This document shows positions 16,709-23,888 of a stretch of 55,455 nucleotides of DNA, piece by piece. The translations under genes and the position numbers were made by a program. This DNA is from an uncultured Parafilimonas sp. (lineage in GTDB: Bacteria > Bacteroidota > Bacteroidia > Chitinophagales > Chitinophagaceae), in contig CALAGJ010000182.1 in NCBI GenBank assembly GCA_937892395.1, forward strand, positions 1 to 55,455, written 5' to 3'. A model generated the notes under the pieces. That model had not been told where the DNA came from, did no database searches, and saw only the letters and a list, made by a program, of their open reading frames with translations. Position 1 is the first letter of the stretch. The number at the start of each line of letters is the position of its first letter.

Positions 16709-17293
16709 TTATCTATAATATGGAGCTATAAACCAAAACACTACAGGCCCGGTAAGAGCAACATAAAACCAAATTGGCCAGGTATATTTTACAATCTTTT
16801 TATGCGCTGTATATTCTCCGGTAAGCCCACGATAAGCAGCAAAAAGTATAAATGGTAAAATGATAGCCGCTAAGAAAATATGACTGAGTAATATAATTAA
16901 ATACAAAGTACGAGTTCCGGCTACTAATGTTGATTCTTCCAATGAGAGTAGGCCGTCATGATTGGCATCTCCATATACTGATTCGCCTGCAAACAATTTA
17001 TGTATGATATACGAAACCAAGAATAAAATGGACAGCTGAAGTGCAACAAGCATCAGTTTTTTATGTAGTTCAAATTGTTTTCTTTTAATCATAACCAATG
17101 CAGCTATTAATAAAATGGCTATTACTCCATTTATCAACGCATTCATTGCTGCGAGAATATGTATATCAAATGGCAACGTTACGTGCAGTTGAATACGACC
17201 CAAAGCAACAACGGCTGCAAATACAACGAATGAAAAAATGCCAATTAGCATCTTAGCTTTCTTATCATTCTTTTTAAGTGAAGGCTGTAACAT
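16709..17293 (-). CDS. DUF420 membrane protein of the oxidase cluster
   Basis: 194 residues with about five membrane helices, matching DUF420 (YozB/CtaM-like). Conserved histidines lie in helices (LHVTLPFDIHILAAMNALINGVIA, FELHKKLMLVALQLSILFL, ILLSHIFLAAIILPF). A related Gram-positive protein, CtaM, is needed for maturation of heme-copper oxidases. The gene starts one base after the SCO1 stop, so the two are translationally linked. An EF-hand-like loop DANHDGLLSLEE sits between helices, which is an odd insertion. Role in oxidase assembly is inferred from family and position. Confidence 0.85.
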   Translation of the reverse strand: MLQPSLKKNDKKAKMLIGIFSFVVFAAVVALGRIQLHVTLPFDIHILAAMNALINGVIAILLIAALVMIKRKQFELHKKLMLVALQLSILFLVSYIIHKLFAGESVYGDANHDGLLSLEESTLVAGTRTLYLIILLSHIFLAAIILPFILFAAYRGLTGEYTAHKKIVKYTWPIWFYVALTGPVVFWFIAPYYR

Positions 17294-18100
17294 CTATTTA
17301 CTTTTTTTAAAAATTAATCTTGTACCAATTACTGTGGCTACCGCTGCTATAAGAAAAAAGATACCCATAGTGAGTGGATCAAATGGGAGTTCAGCTTCTT
17401 CATTGTCATCTTTTGCCAGCATCAGAATGCCAATATCTGCGGAGAGTTTCGCCAGTTGTACACTATCCAGGCCTTTATAATAGCCTCTTACATTAAAGTT
17501 TTTGTCCACTAAAACGAACCTATCGGTATGAATAAAATCAGGGTTAATAGGTGCTGCCTGGTCATATTTATCCACCTTTAGTTCATCTGAAATGAAATGA
17601 TAAATACTATCTCTATTTCCAGTTAAAAACCACCAGTTGTCATGGTTTACACCATATTTATCTGCGAAGCTTTTTAGCTTCTCCGATGAATCTCTTTCAG
17701 GGTCAATGCTCACAGAAATGAAGTGAACAATAGAAGAGTCCGGCTTCTTAATATCATCGCCACCTTTTAAAAAACTCCTTTGCATGCCAACCATATTTGC
17801 GGTAAGCTTTGGGCATACATATTTACAACTGGTAAAAATAAAATCAAATACAATTAATTTCCCTTTCAGGGAATATAAACTAACCGTATCACCAAGTTGA
17901 TTGGTCAGTGTTAAGTTTTGCAATGTATGCCAAACGGTATCTGCTGACCATTTACCATTTTCTGTATGCTCATAAACAGTATCTGGTAGATAATGTTTAG
18001 GTACAATCACAGCATTTTCAGAGCTTGTTTTTAATATTAGATAACTTACAAGAGGAATTAATATGGCTATGGATAAAGCCAGTAATGCTTTTCTATTCAT
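17294..18100 (-). CDS. SCO1/SenC-family copper chaperone
   Basis: 268 residues. One N-terminal and one C-terminal hydrophobic segment bracket a thioredoxin-like SCO domain. The copper-binding set is complete: CX3C in FTSCKYVCPKL (C92, C96) and the distal histidine in DFIHTDRFVLVD (H191). SCO proteins deliver copper to the CuA site of subunit II of cytochrome oxidase. It lies in the run cox3-cox3-cox4-SCO1-DUF420, which supports that role. The C-terminal membrane segment (GIFFLIAAVATVIG) is an extension beyond the usual SCO domain. Confidence 0.93.
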   Translation of the reverse strand: MNRKALLALSIAILIPLVSYLILKTSSENAVIVPKHYLPDTVYEHTENGKWSADTVWHTLQNLTLTNQLGDTVSLYSLKGKLIVFDFIFTSCKYVCPKLTANMVGMQRSFLKGGDDIKKPDSSIVHFISVSIDPERDSSEKLKSFADKYGVNHDNWWFLTGNRDSIYHFISDELKVDKYDQAAPINPDFIHTDRFVLVDKNFNVRGYYKGLDSVQLAKLSADIGILMLAKDDNEEAELPFDPLTMGIFFLIAAVATVIGTRLIFKKSK

Positions 18101-18159
18101 ATAGATTTAATAAAAAACCACCGCAAGGTGCGATGGTTTGAATCTTTAAAAAAATTTCA

Positions 18160-18591
18160 TTATTCTGCTGCTCCTGTGTGAGACTCTGATCCATGCTCTT
18201 CTTTTACAGGTGCTTTTTCCAAACTGGATTCTTTATGATGCCTATCAAAATTATTCCTTAAGTTTTTGTAGGAGTTACCATCTGCAAGAAAAGCAATGAT
18301 AAACCAAACAAATAAAAAGAGAGGCACTACAATGGTCATTATAAAATTTCTAACTTCATGCTTTAAGTGCATAAAATAACCTACAATATATGCCGCTTTT
18401 GCCAGCATAAAAATTACAATTACACCCTTAAGAAAAGACCGCAGAAATCCATCAGGCATTCCAATCATGCCAAATCCTATCACAAGTTCTATAACCGTGA
18501 AAACAGACAAAATAATGGTAACCCTATAAATTTCTTTTCTTCCACCACCAGCATGGTGCTCATGAGCCAATGATTCTATAGTATGCTCCAT
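18160..18591 (-). CDS. Cytochrome c oxidase subunit IV
   Basis: Starting at ATG 18591 (MEHTIESLAHEHHAG) gives 143 residues; the longer frame to 18669 overlaps the subunit III gene and is less likely. Three membrane helices are visible (VTIILSVFTVIELVIGFGMI, VIVIFMLAKAAYIVGYFMHL, FIMTIVVPLFLFVWFIIAFL), typical of the small caa3/CyoD-type subunit. The C-terminal tail is charged and histidine-rich. It lies between the second subunit III gene and SCO1 in one operon. It is a non-catalytic subunit that helps assembly. Confidence 0.87.
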   Translation of the reverse strand: MEHTIESLAHEHHAGGGRKEIYRVTIILSVFTVIELVIGFGMIGMPDGFLRSFLKGVIVIFMLAKAAYIVGYFMHLKHEVRNFIMTIVVPLFLFVWFIIAFLADGNSYKNLRNNFDRHHKESSLEKAPVKEEHGSESHTGAAE

Positions 18592-18611
18592 ATCAGAATA
18601 AAAATTATAAA

Positions 18612-19286
18612 TTAAATAAGATAAAAACAAGTGAATACAAATACCCAAACTAAATCTACAAAATGCCAATACAATCCGGCTTTTTCAATCATAAGATAAT
18701 GGCCACGCTGATCAAATTTTCCCATAAGCGTCATAATGAGCATAATCACATTGATAACAACTCCGCTAAACACATGAAAGCCGTGGAATCCTGTAATCGT
18801 AAAAAAGAAATTTGTAAAGTTTGAAGTAGATGCTGAACCATCCGCATTTATAAAAGGATTACGACCCCACCATGCTCCTTCATGAAACAGGTGTGTCCAC
18901 TCCCATGCCTGACAGCTTAAAAATGCTAAACCGCCAATAATGGTCCATATCAAATATTTGGCTACTCCTTTTTTGTTCATTGCATGACCTTCATGCACAG
19001 CCAGCACCATTGTAACAGAACTGATGATCAGAATAAAAGTCATGATACTTACAAACACAAGAGGTGCATGCACACCTTCAGGAGCAAAAGGAAATGAACG
19101 GAAAACCTCATTTGGGTCAGGCCATCCATTTGTTGCAAATCTTGTTGTGCCATAGGCAATCAAAAATGCACCAAACGTAAAGGCATCACTCATAAGAAAA
19201 TACCACATCATTACTTTACCATACTCAATATTGAAAGGGCTTTTACCGCCACCCCAGAGTTTTGGTGTATTTGCAACTGTTGACAT
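18612..19286 (-). CDS. Cytochrome c oxidase subunit III
   Basis: 224 residues with about six membrane helices. Family blocks include YGKVMMWYFLMSDAFTFGAFLIAYGT, the acidic and histidine positions in LSCQAWEWTHLFHEG, and the C-terminal FFFTITGFHGFHVFSG and AGLYWHFVDLVWVFVFTCFYLI. Subunit III is a core membrane subunit of heme-copper oxidases. A shorter paralogue lies just upstream (19361-19933). Having two subunit III genes in tandem is usual for the Bacteroidota caa3-type cluster. Subunits I and II are not in this window. Confidence 0.94.
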   Translation of the reverse strand: MSTVANTPKLWGGGKSPFNIEYGKVMMWYFLMSDAFTFGAFLIAYGTTRFATNGWPDPNEVFRSFPFAPEGVHAPLVFVSIMTFILIISSVTMVLAVHEGHAMNKKGVAKYLIWTIIGGLAFLSCQAWEWTHLFHEGAWWGRNPFINADGSASTSNFTNFFFTITGFHGFHVFSGVVINVIMLIMTLMGKFDQRGHYLMIEKAGLYWHFVDLVWVFVFTCFYLI

Positions 19287-19308
19287 CTTGTTAGAAAAAA
19301 GTTTGACG

Positions 19309-19316
19309 CAAAGGTA
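19309..19316 (-). promoter_or_regulatory. Possible -7 element before the 224-residue subunit III gene
   Basis: TACCTTTG on the minus strand fits TAnnTTTG and ends 22 bases before the ATG at 19286. It would give the downstream oxidase genes a promoter separate from the first subunit III gene. Confidence 0.45.
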
Positions 19317-19360
19317 TTGGCAATCAGTTAAAAAAGTTCAGGATGTTAAAATAATTTTCA

Positions 19361-19933
19361 TTAAGCAACCAAGAAAAACAAGAGCAGATATATCCATAAT
19401 ATCCCCACAAAATGCCAATAGGTGCTAATTAAATCTATTGACAAAGCATCATAAGTTTTTACTTTATGACTAAATGCTTTACGGATTACAAAGGCAAGTG
19501 CGATAGCTCCACCCAATACATGTAAACCGTGTAAGCCAAATATTACACCAAGGAAGGAACCTGCAGGATTACTACCACTGTTCACAATAAGCACACCGTT
19601 ATGTTGTAAATAGTAAAACCCAAATAATTGTAATGCTATAAAAACCAGACCAGCAAAACCGGTCAATAACATCATTTTTTTGTATAAAGGCATCTGCCGT
19701 TTTCTAAACGCTTTGCCTGCATTATGAATAAATAAACTACTCAGAATTATTACTCCTGTAGAAATCCAAAATATAATTGGCATGTCAAATTCAAGCCAAT
19801 TATCTTGCGCACTTCTTACAAGGTATGCACTTGTAAGACCAGCAAACATCATAGTGATGCTACCCATAGCCACCCATAATGTAAACTTATACGGGTGTAT
19901 TCTCTTTCTTTCGTTACTAACTGTTGTGCTCAT
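19361..19933 (-). CDS. Cytochrome c oxidase subunit III-like protein
   Basis: 190 residues with five hydrophobic segments, and the subunit III pattern PYKFTLWVAMGSITMMFAGL, AFRKRQMPLYKKMMLLTGFAGLVFIALQLFGFYYL, FGLHGLHVLGGAIALAF and STYWHFVGILWIYLLLFFLVA. It is the shorter of the tandem subunit III proteins. It starts 10 bases downstream of the mnmG stop, so it could also be read through from mnmG. The cyoE heme O synthase gene that often precedes this cluster is absent at this position. Confidence 0.9.
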   Translation of the reverse strand: MSTTVSNERKRIHPYKFTLWVAMGSITMMFAGLTSAYLVRSAQDNWLEFDMPIIFWISTGVIILSSLFIHNAGKAFRKRQMPLYKKMMLLTGFAGLVFIALQLFGFYYLQHNGVLIVNSGSNPAGSFLGVIFGLHGLHVLGGAIALAFVIRKAFSHKVKTYDALSIDLISTYWHFVGILWIYLLLFFLVA

Positions 19934-19943
19934 TTGTATTTTT

Positions 19944-21812
19944 TTATCGTCCCATATAAACCATTAAGATTTGTATGTCACTGGGATTAACTCCTGAAAT
20001 TCGGGATGCCTGCCCAAGTGTACGGGGTTGTATTTTTTGAAATTTTTGTAATGCTTCTTTACTTATTGCAGATAGCTTTTCGTAATTAAAATTTTGTGGA
20101 ATGGGTGTTTCTTCAATGGTGGCCATTTTTTCCACCAATTCTTTTTCCTTCTCTATATATCGTTCATATTTTACTTGTATTTCTGCCTGTTCGATAGACT
20201 GTGCGGAAAATCCATTCATCAAAGCACAAAATTTGTCATTTACAGCCATAAGTGATTGAATATCAATGCCAGGTCGTAATAATACTTTTTCTATCTTTTG
20301 TTTTTCATTAATTGTAGCTGATCCAATTTTTTCTAAATACTGATTAATATGATCGGGCTCAAACCACGATTTTTTCAAAATTGCTTTGATGGAATTTACT
20401 TCTTCTATTTTCTTTGTTGCATTATACATTCTTTCCTGACTCGCTAAACCAATTTGATGACTTGCCGGAGTTAGTCTGATATCAGCATTATCTTGACGAA
20501 GTAATGTTCTAAACTCAGCTCTGCTGGTAAACATTCGATATGGCTCGTCTGTTCCTTTACTGATTAAATCATCTATCAACACACCAATATAGGCTTCACT
20601 TCTTTTTAATATAAATGGTTCCTGTTCTTTTACTTTCAAATGTGCATTTATACCCGCCATCAATCCTTGACAGGCTGCCTCCTCATACCCGGTGGTTCCA
20701 TTAATCTGCCCAGCAAAAAACAAACCTGAGAGCATTTTTGTTTCCAAAGAATATTTTAATTGTGTAGGAGGAAAATAATCATATTCTATGGCATATCCAG
20801 GTCTAAACATTTTCATATTTTCAAAACCTTGAACCTTCTGAAGGGCTTTAAATTGAACATCTTCTGGCAGTGAAGTTGAAAAGCCATTTACATAGATTTC
20901 AACGGTATTAAATCCTTCTGGCTCTACAAATAATTGGTGACGATCTCTATCAGCAAATCTATTTATTTTATCTTCAATGCTCGGACAATAGCGTGGACCA
21001 ACACCCTCAATTCTACCTGCATACATTGGGCTTCTATCAAACCCTGTTTTTAAAGTATCGTGTACAGTACTATTTGTGTAAGTAATAAAACAACTCAATT
21101 GTTTATCAGAAGAAATTTTTGTGGTGTCAGTAAATGAAAATCCGGGAATGGTTTCATCCCCTTTTTGTTCATCCATTTTAGAATAATCAAGACTTCTGCC
21201 ATCTATTCTTGGTGGTGTACCTGTTTTAAGCCTATCGCTTTCAAAACCCAAATCAACCAATTGCTCTGTGATGCCGGTGGCAGCCTTTTCCGCCACTCTT
21301 CCTCCGCCAAACTGTTTTTCGCCTATATGGATTATTCCATTCAAAAAAGTACCACTTGTAACTACTACTGCAGAACTATGTACTAAGTGTCCAAGTCCAG
21401 TTTTTACGCCAATTACACGGTTATATTTTATGAGCAATTCTTTTACAGTATCCTGATAAAAATCAACATTAGGCGTTTGCTCCAGCATTTCTCTCCATGT
21501 GGCCGCAAATAGCATCCGATCGTTTTGTGCTCTTGGGCTCCACATTGCAGGACCCTTGCTTCTGTTTAGCATCCTAAACTGAAGCATTGATTTATCGGTT
21601 ACTATTCCGCTGTATCCACCTAATGCATCTATCTCTCTTACAATCTGACCTTTGGCTATTCCTCCCATTGCAGGATTGCAACTCATTTGGGCAATGGTTT
21701 GCATATTCATGGTAATCAGCAGAACCTTACTGCCAAGATTTGCAGCTGCGGCGGCAGCTTCACATCCTGCATGACCAGCTCCAACAACTATAACATCATA
21801 ATGAGGAAACAT
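19944..21812 (-). CDS. mnmG: tRNA U34 carboxymethylaminomethyl synthase, FAD subunit
   Basis: With MnmE this enzyme makes the 5-carboxymethylaminomethyl modification of U34 in several tRNAs. The protein is 622 residues from the ATG at 21812. It begins with the FAD Rossmann motif DVIVVGAGHAGCEAAAAAA, and has SCNPAMGGIAKGQIVREIDALGG, GTFLNGIIHIGEKQFGGGR, LKTGTPPRIDGRS, GLFFAGQINGTTGYEEAACQGL and the C-terminal LGQASRISGVNPSDIQILMVYM. A longer frame to 21854 is rejected because a promoter element (21825-21832) lies inside it. mnmG (gidA) is near the origin in many bacteria; a parS-like palindrome lies 52 bases upstream of this start. Confidence 0.97.
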   Translation of the reverse strand: MFPHYDVIVVGAGHAGCEAAAAAANLGSKVLLITMNMQTIAQMSCNPAMGGIAKGQIVREIDALGGYSGIVTDKSMLQFRMLNRSKGPAMWSPRAQNDRMLFAATWREMLEQTPNVDFYQDTVKELLIKYNRVIGVKTGLGHLVHSSAVVVTSGTFLNGIIHIGEKQFGGGRVAEKAATGITEQLVDLGFESDRLKTGTPPRIDGRSLDYSKMDEQKGDETIPGFSFTDTTKISSDKQLSCFITYTNSTVHDTLKTGFDRSPMYAGRIEGVGPRYCPSIEDKINRFADRDRHQLFVEPEGFNTVEIYVNGFSTSLPEDVQFKALQKVQGFENMKMFRPGYAIEYDYFPPTQLKYSLETKMLSGLFFAGQINGTTGYEEAACQGLMAGINAHLKVKEQEPFILKRSEAYIGVLIDDLISKGTDEPYRMFTSRAEFRTLLRQDNADIRLTPASHQIGLASQERMYNATKKIEEVNSIKAILKKSWFEPDHINQYLEKIGSATINEKQKIEKVLLRPGIDIQSLMAVNDKFCALMNGFSAQSIEQAEIQVKYERYIEKEKELVEKMATIEETPIPQNFNYEKLSAISKEALQKFQKIQPRTLGQASRISGVNPSDIQILMVYMGR

Positions 21813-21824
21813 GAAAAATTTTTG

Positions 21825-21832
21825 CAAAGATA
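21825..21832 (-). promoter_or_regulatory. -7 element before mnmG
   Basis: TATCTTTG on the minus strand fits TAnnTTTG and lies 12 bases before the ATG at 21812. It supports the start chosen for mnmG. Confidence 0.55.
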
Positions 21833-21863
21833 AAGCCTGAATCCACTGTCTCAAATAAACTAT

Positions 21864-21879
21864 AGTTTCACGTGAAACT
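21864..21879. other. parS-like ParB binding site 1
   Basis: AGTTTCACGTGAAACT is a perfect 16-bp palindrome. Its 14-bp core GTTTCACGTGAAAC is identical to the core of the bacterial parS consensus TGTTTCACGTGAAACA; only the outermost pair differs. It lies five bases beyond the CAP gene stop and upstream of mnmG. parS sites are bound by ParB and load the chromosome-partition complex. Confidence 0.8.
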
Positions 21880-21884
21880 TCATA

Positions 21885-22550
21885 TTATGGGCATGCAAAA
21901 TCTTGTACGTAGAAATTACTTCCATTTGAAAATGTAGCACTTCCAACGCCAATTCTTGTCAACATGGGATTTAGAAGTGTTTTTCTGTGGCCAACATTTG
22001 GAAGCCCATAGTCTATATATAACATAGCCAGTGCAAAATAGGGTGTAATTTCTCCAAAACTAATATTCTCACTCCCGCATGAATTTAAACCCGTTGTTTT
22101 AAACCGCTGCTGAAAAGTAATGCCATTGAATGAGTTATGACCGGGCTGGGCATTATTACTTACAATATCTTTTGCATGATTTTGCGCAAGTAAGATCAGC
22201 TCACTATTCAAAGCCAAAAAAGGCAACTCCCCTTTTATAGTTATAATATCCCGGTATAAACTTTCCGTATAGGAACCCTTAAATTGAGGGAAGGTTGTAA
22301 CAATAGGTACAATAACACTATCCCAATATCGTTTCGGATTTGCTCTGCTATAATTTGTCCAATAGTAAAAGTCTTTTTCCGTTTCAGATAAATGGTTATA
22401 TCCTATCATCTGCTGATTTTTTAACAAAACGACAGAATCCATCTTTTTGGGCATTGGGATACTTTTTTCCTCAAAACTATATGTAGCAATCTGACCATTT
22501 GTTGTATTGGTAACAAGTGAAATGATCAAAAAAATCAATATAAGTTTCAC
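21885..22550 (-). CDS. Exported CAP/SCP-domain protein
   Basis: From a GTG at 22550 the protein is 221 residues with a good signal peptide (VKLILIFLIISLVTNTTNGQ). The CAP domain follows: FYYWTNYSRANPKRYWDSVI, LILLAQNHAKDIVSNN, GHNSFNGITFQQRF, SCGSENISFG and NVGHRKTLLNP, with the histidines and glutamate of the CAP cavity. Many bacterial CAP proteins are secreted; their functions are mostly unknown. Longer in-frame starts up to 22703 overlap ybeY and lack a signal peptide at the start. The GTG lies inside a parS-like palindrome and overlaps the ybeY stop region. The gene is bracketed by the two parS-like sites. Confidence 0.8.
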   Translation of the reverse strand: MKLILIFLIISLVTNTTNGQIATYSFEEKSIPMPKKMDSVVLLKNQQMIGYNHLSETEKDFYYWTNYSRANPKRYWDSVIVPIVTTFPQFKGSYTESLYRDIITIKGELPFLALNSELILLAQNHAKDIVSNNAQPGHNSFNGITFQQRFKTTGLNSCGSENISFGEITPYFALAMLYIDYGLPNVGHRKTLLNPMLTRIGVGSATFSNGSNFYVQDFACP

Positions 22551-22562
22551 GTGAAACTTATA
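22539..22562. other. parS-like ParB binding site 2, extended palindrome
   Basis: The core AGTTTCACGTGAAACT (22543-22558) is identical to site 1, and the dyad symmetry extends perfectly to 24 bp. It overlaps the ybeY stop codon (22558-22560) and the presumed GTG start of the CAP gene, about 680 bases from site 1. Two copies so close make chance unlikely. Confidence 0.82.
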
Positions 22563-22977
22563 AGTTAAGATAAAATTGCTCCTTTTGCCGCATAACGGAT
22601 TGCTTTCTCTTGGTTTTATCCTCATATCCACATAAATGTAATGCACCATGTAAAATAACACGCTTAAGTTCGGTTTGGTATGAAGTCTTATAAATTTTAG
22701 CATTTTCCTTTACACGGTCGCAGCTGATATACACTTCTCCAATAACTGAATCCTTATTTTCACTTAGATCAAAAGTAATAATATCGGTGTAGTAGTCATG
22801 ATTTAAGTGACTTTGATTGATTTGGAGCAGGTATGCATCAGAGCAAAAAACATAATCAATGCGCAAAAGACTATACCCTTCATTTGAAAACAAAAAGTTT
22901 ATTGTCTTTTTTAATTCCTTCGAGGTAGGTAATTTGTATAGTGAATTTGTGTAGTGAAAGTAAATGGGATGACTCAT
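22558..22977 (-). CDS. ybeY: Endoribonuclease YbeY, rRNA maturation factor
   Basis: A 139-residue YbeY protein, a zinc-dependent RNase involved in 16S rRNA 3' maturation and ribosome quality control. Conserved blocks are LLQINQSHLNHDYYTDIITFDLS, GEVYISCDRVKENA and the metal-binding HGALHLCGYEDKTKRKQSVM. In many proteobacterial proteins the last block is HGxLHLxGYDH, giving three histidines; here the third position is ED, a variant I believe is common in Bacteroidota. It ends inside parS-like site 2. feoA starts about 60 bases away on the opposite strand. Confidence 0.92.
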   Translation of the reverse strand: MSHPIYFHYTNSLYKLPTSKELKKTINFLFSNEGYSLLRIDYVFCSDAYLLQINQSHLNHDYYTDIITFDLSENKDSVIGEVYISCDRVKENAKIYKTSYQTELKRVILHGALHLCGYEDKTKRKQSVMRQKEQFYLNL

Positions 22978-23026
22978 ATATTCTTGAAAGTTTCAAAATT
23001 CGTAACAAAAAACAAATACAACTAAA

Positions 23027-23034
23027 TAGATTTG
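23027..23034 (+). promoter_or_regulatory. -7 element before feoA
   Basis: TAGATTTG fits TAnnTTTG and ends five bases before the feoA ATG, implying a leaderless or nearly leaderless mRNA. Confidence 0.5.
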
Positions 23035-23039
23035 CAAAA

Positions 23040-23264
23040 ATGAAAAAATTATCTGAGCTACGTATGGGAACAATTGGAATTATCGAAGCCTTCAATAGTG
23101 ATTCATTGTCCATAAAGCTAATGGAAATGGGATGTGTGCCGGGAGAAAAAATTAGAGTCGAGAAAATTGCACCACTGGGTGATCCAATTTGTGTTCAGAT
23201 AGCAGGTTATAACCTTAGTCTTAGACTTAATGAAGCGGAAGAAATTTTAGTAACGGAAATTTAA
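23040..23264 (+). CDS. FeoA-domain protein
   Basis: A 74-residue SH3-like FeoA protein from ATG 23040: MKKLSELRMGTIGIIEAF, LSIKLMEMGCVPGEKIRVEKIAPLGDPICVQIAGYNLSLR, EAEEILV. FeoA normally binds the membrane ferrous iron transporter FeoB and is encoded beside it or fused to it. No feoB is adjacent here; the next gene, 24 bases downstream on the same strand, is nadD. The longer frame from 22941 overlaps ybeY and is not used, since a promoter element sits just before 23040. Confidence 0.88.
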   Translation: MKKLSELRMGTIGIIEAFNSDSLSIKLMEMGCVPGEKIRVEKIAPLGDPICVQIAGYNLSLRLNEAEEILVTEI

Positions 23265-23288
23265 CGAAACCCTGCAAATCAGATTATT

Positions 23289-23888
23289 ATGGAAGAAATT
23301 GGGTTATACTTTGGGTCATTTAATCCAATACACAATGGACATCTTATCATTGCCAGTCATATACTCAATGAAACAGCAATTTCGAAAATATGGTTTATAC
23401 TTTCTCCTCAAAACCCATTAAAAAAAAGTACATCATTGTTGAATGAATACCAAAGATTGCATTTATTGCGTTTAGCAATTGATAATGATCCTTTTCGCTT
23501 TACGGCCAGTGATATTGAATTTAAACTACCAAGGCCATCATTTACCATTGACACACTTACCTACCTTGAAGAGCAATATCCAGGAAAAAAATTTAGCATA
23601 ATAATGGGTAGTGATAGCTTTACAAATCTACACAAATGGAAAAATCATCATTTGATATTAGAAAGGTATCAACTTTATGTGTACTTACGATCTGGATTTC
23701 TCAAGCCTGAACAGATAGGTGAAAATGTACATTTTTTAAATGCGCCATTACTAGACATTTCTTCAACACATATACGAGAGTTGATTATAAAGAAAAAAAG
23801 CATTCGATACCTCACTCCAGATGTGGTAGTAGATGACATCGAAAATAACAACTACTACAGAAATAATTCAGGAAAAAATAAAACCTAA
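23289..23888 (+). CDS. nadD: Nicotinate-nucleotide adenylyltransferase
   Basis: A 199-residue NadD, which adenylates nicotinate mononucleotide in NAD synthesis. The nucleotidyltransferase motif GSFNPIHNGHLIIA opens the protein; IMGSDSFTNLHKWKNHHLILE and the C-terminal LDISSTHIRELI are the other diagnostic blocks. Length is normal. Its 3' end overlaps the convergent chromate-transporter gene by 21 bases. nadA for the same pathway is at 36.9 kb; nadB and nadC are not in the window. Confidence 0.95.
   Translation: MEEIGLYFGSFNPIHNGHLIIASHILNETAISKIWFILSPQNPLKKSTSLLNEYQRLHLLRLAIDNDPFRFTASDIEFKLPRPSFTIDTLTYLEEQYPGKKFSIIMGSDSFTNLHKWKNHHLILERYQLYVYLRSGFLKPEQIGENVHFLNAPLLDISSTHIRELIIKKKSIRYLTPDVVVDDIENNNYYRNNSGKNKT

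Noticed and set aside
18612..19933. Two subunit III genes as a recent duplication
   Set aside because: Their lengths and sequences differ clearly, and tandem subunit III genes are usual in this phylum's caa3-type cluster.
21812..21854. Longer N-terminus for MnmG
   Set aside because: The extra residues have no family match and the region contains the TATCTTTG promoter element.
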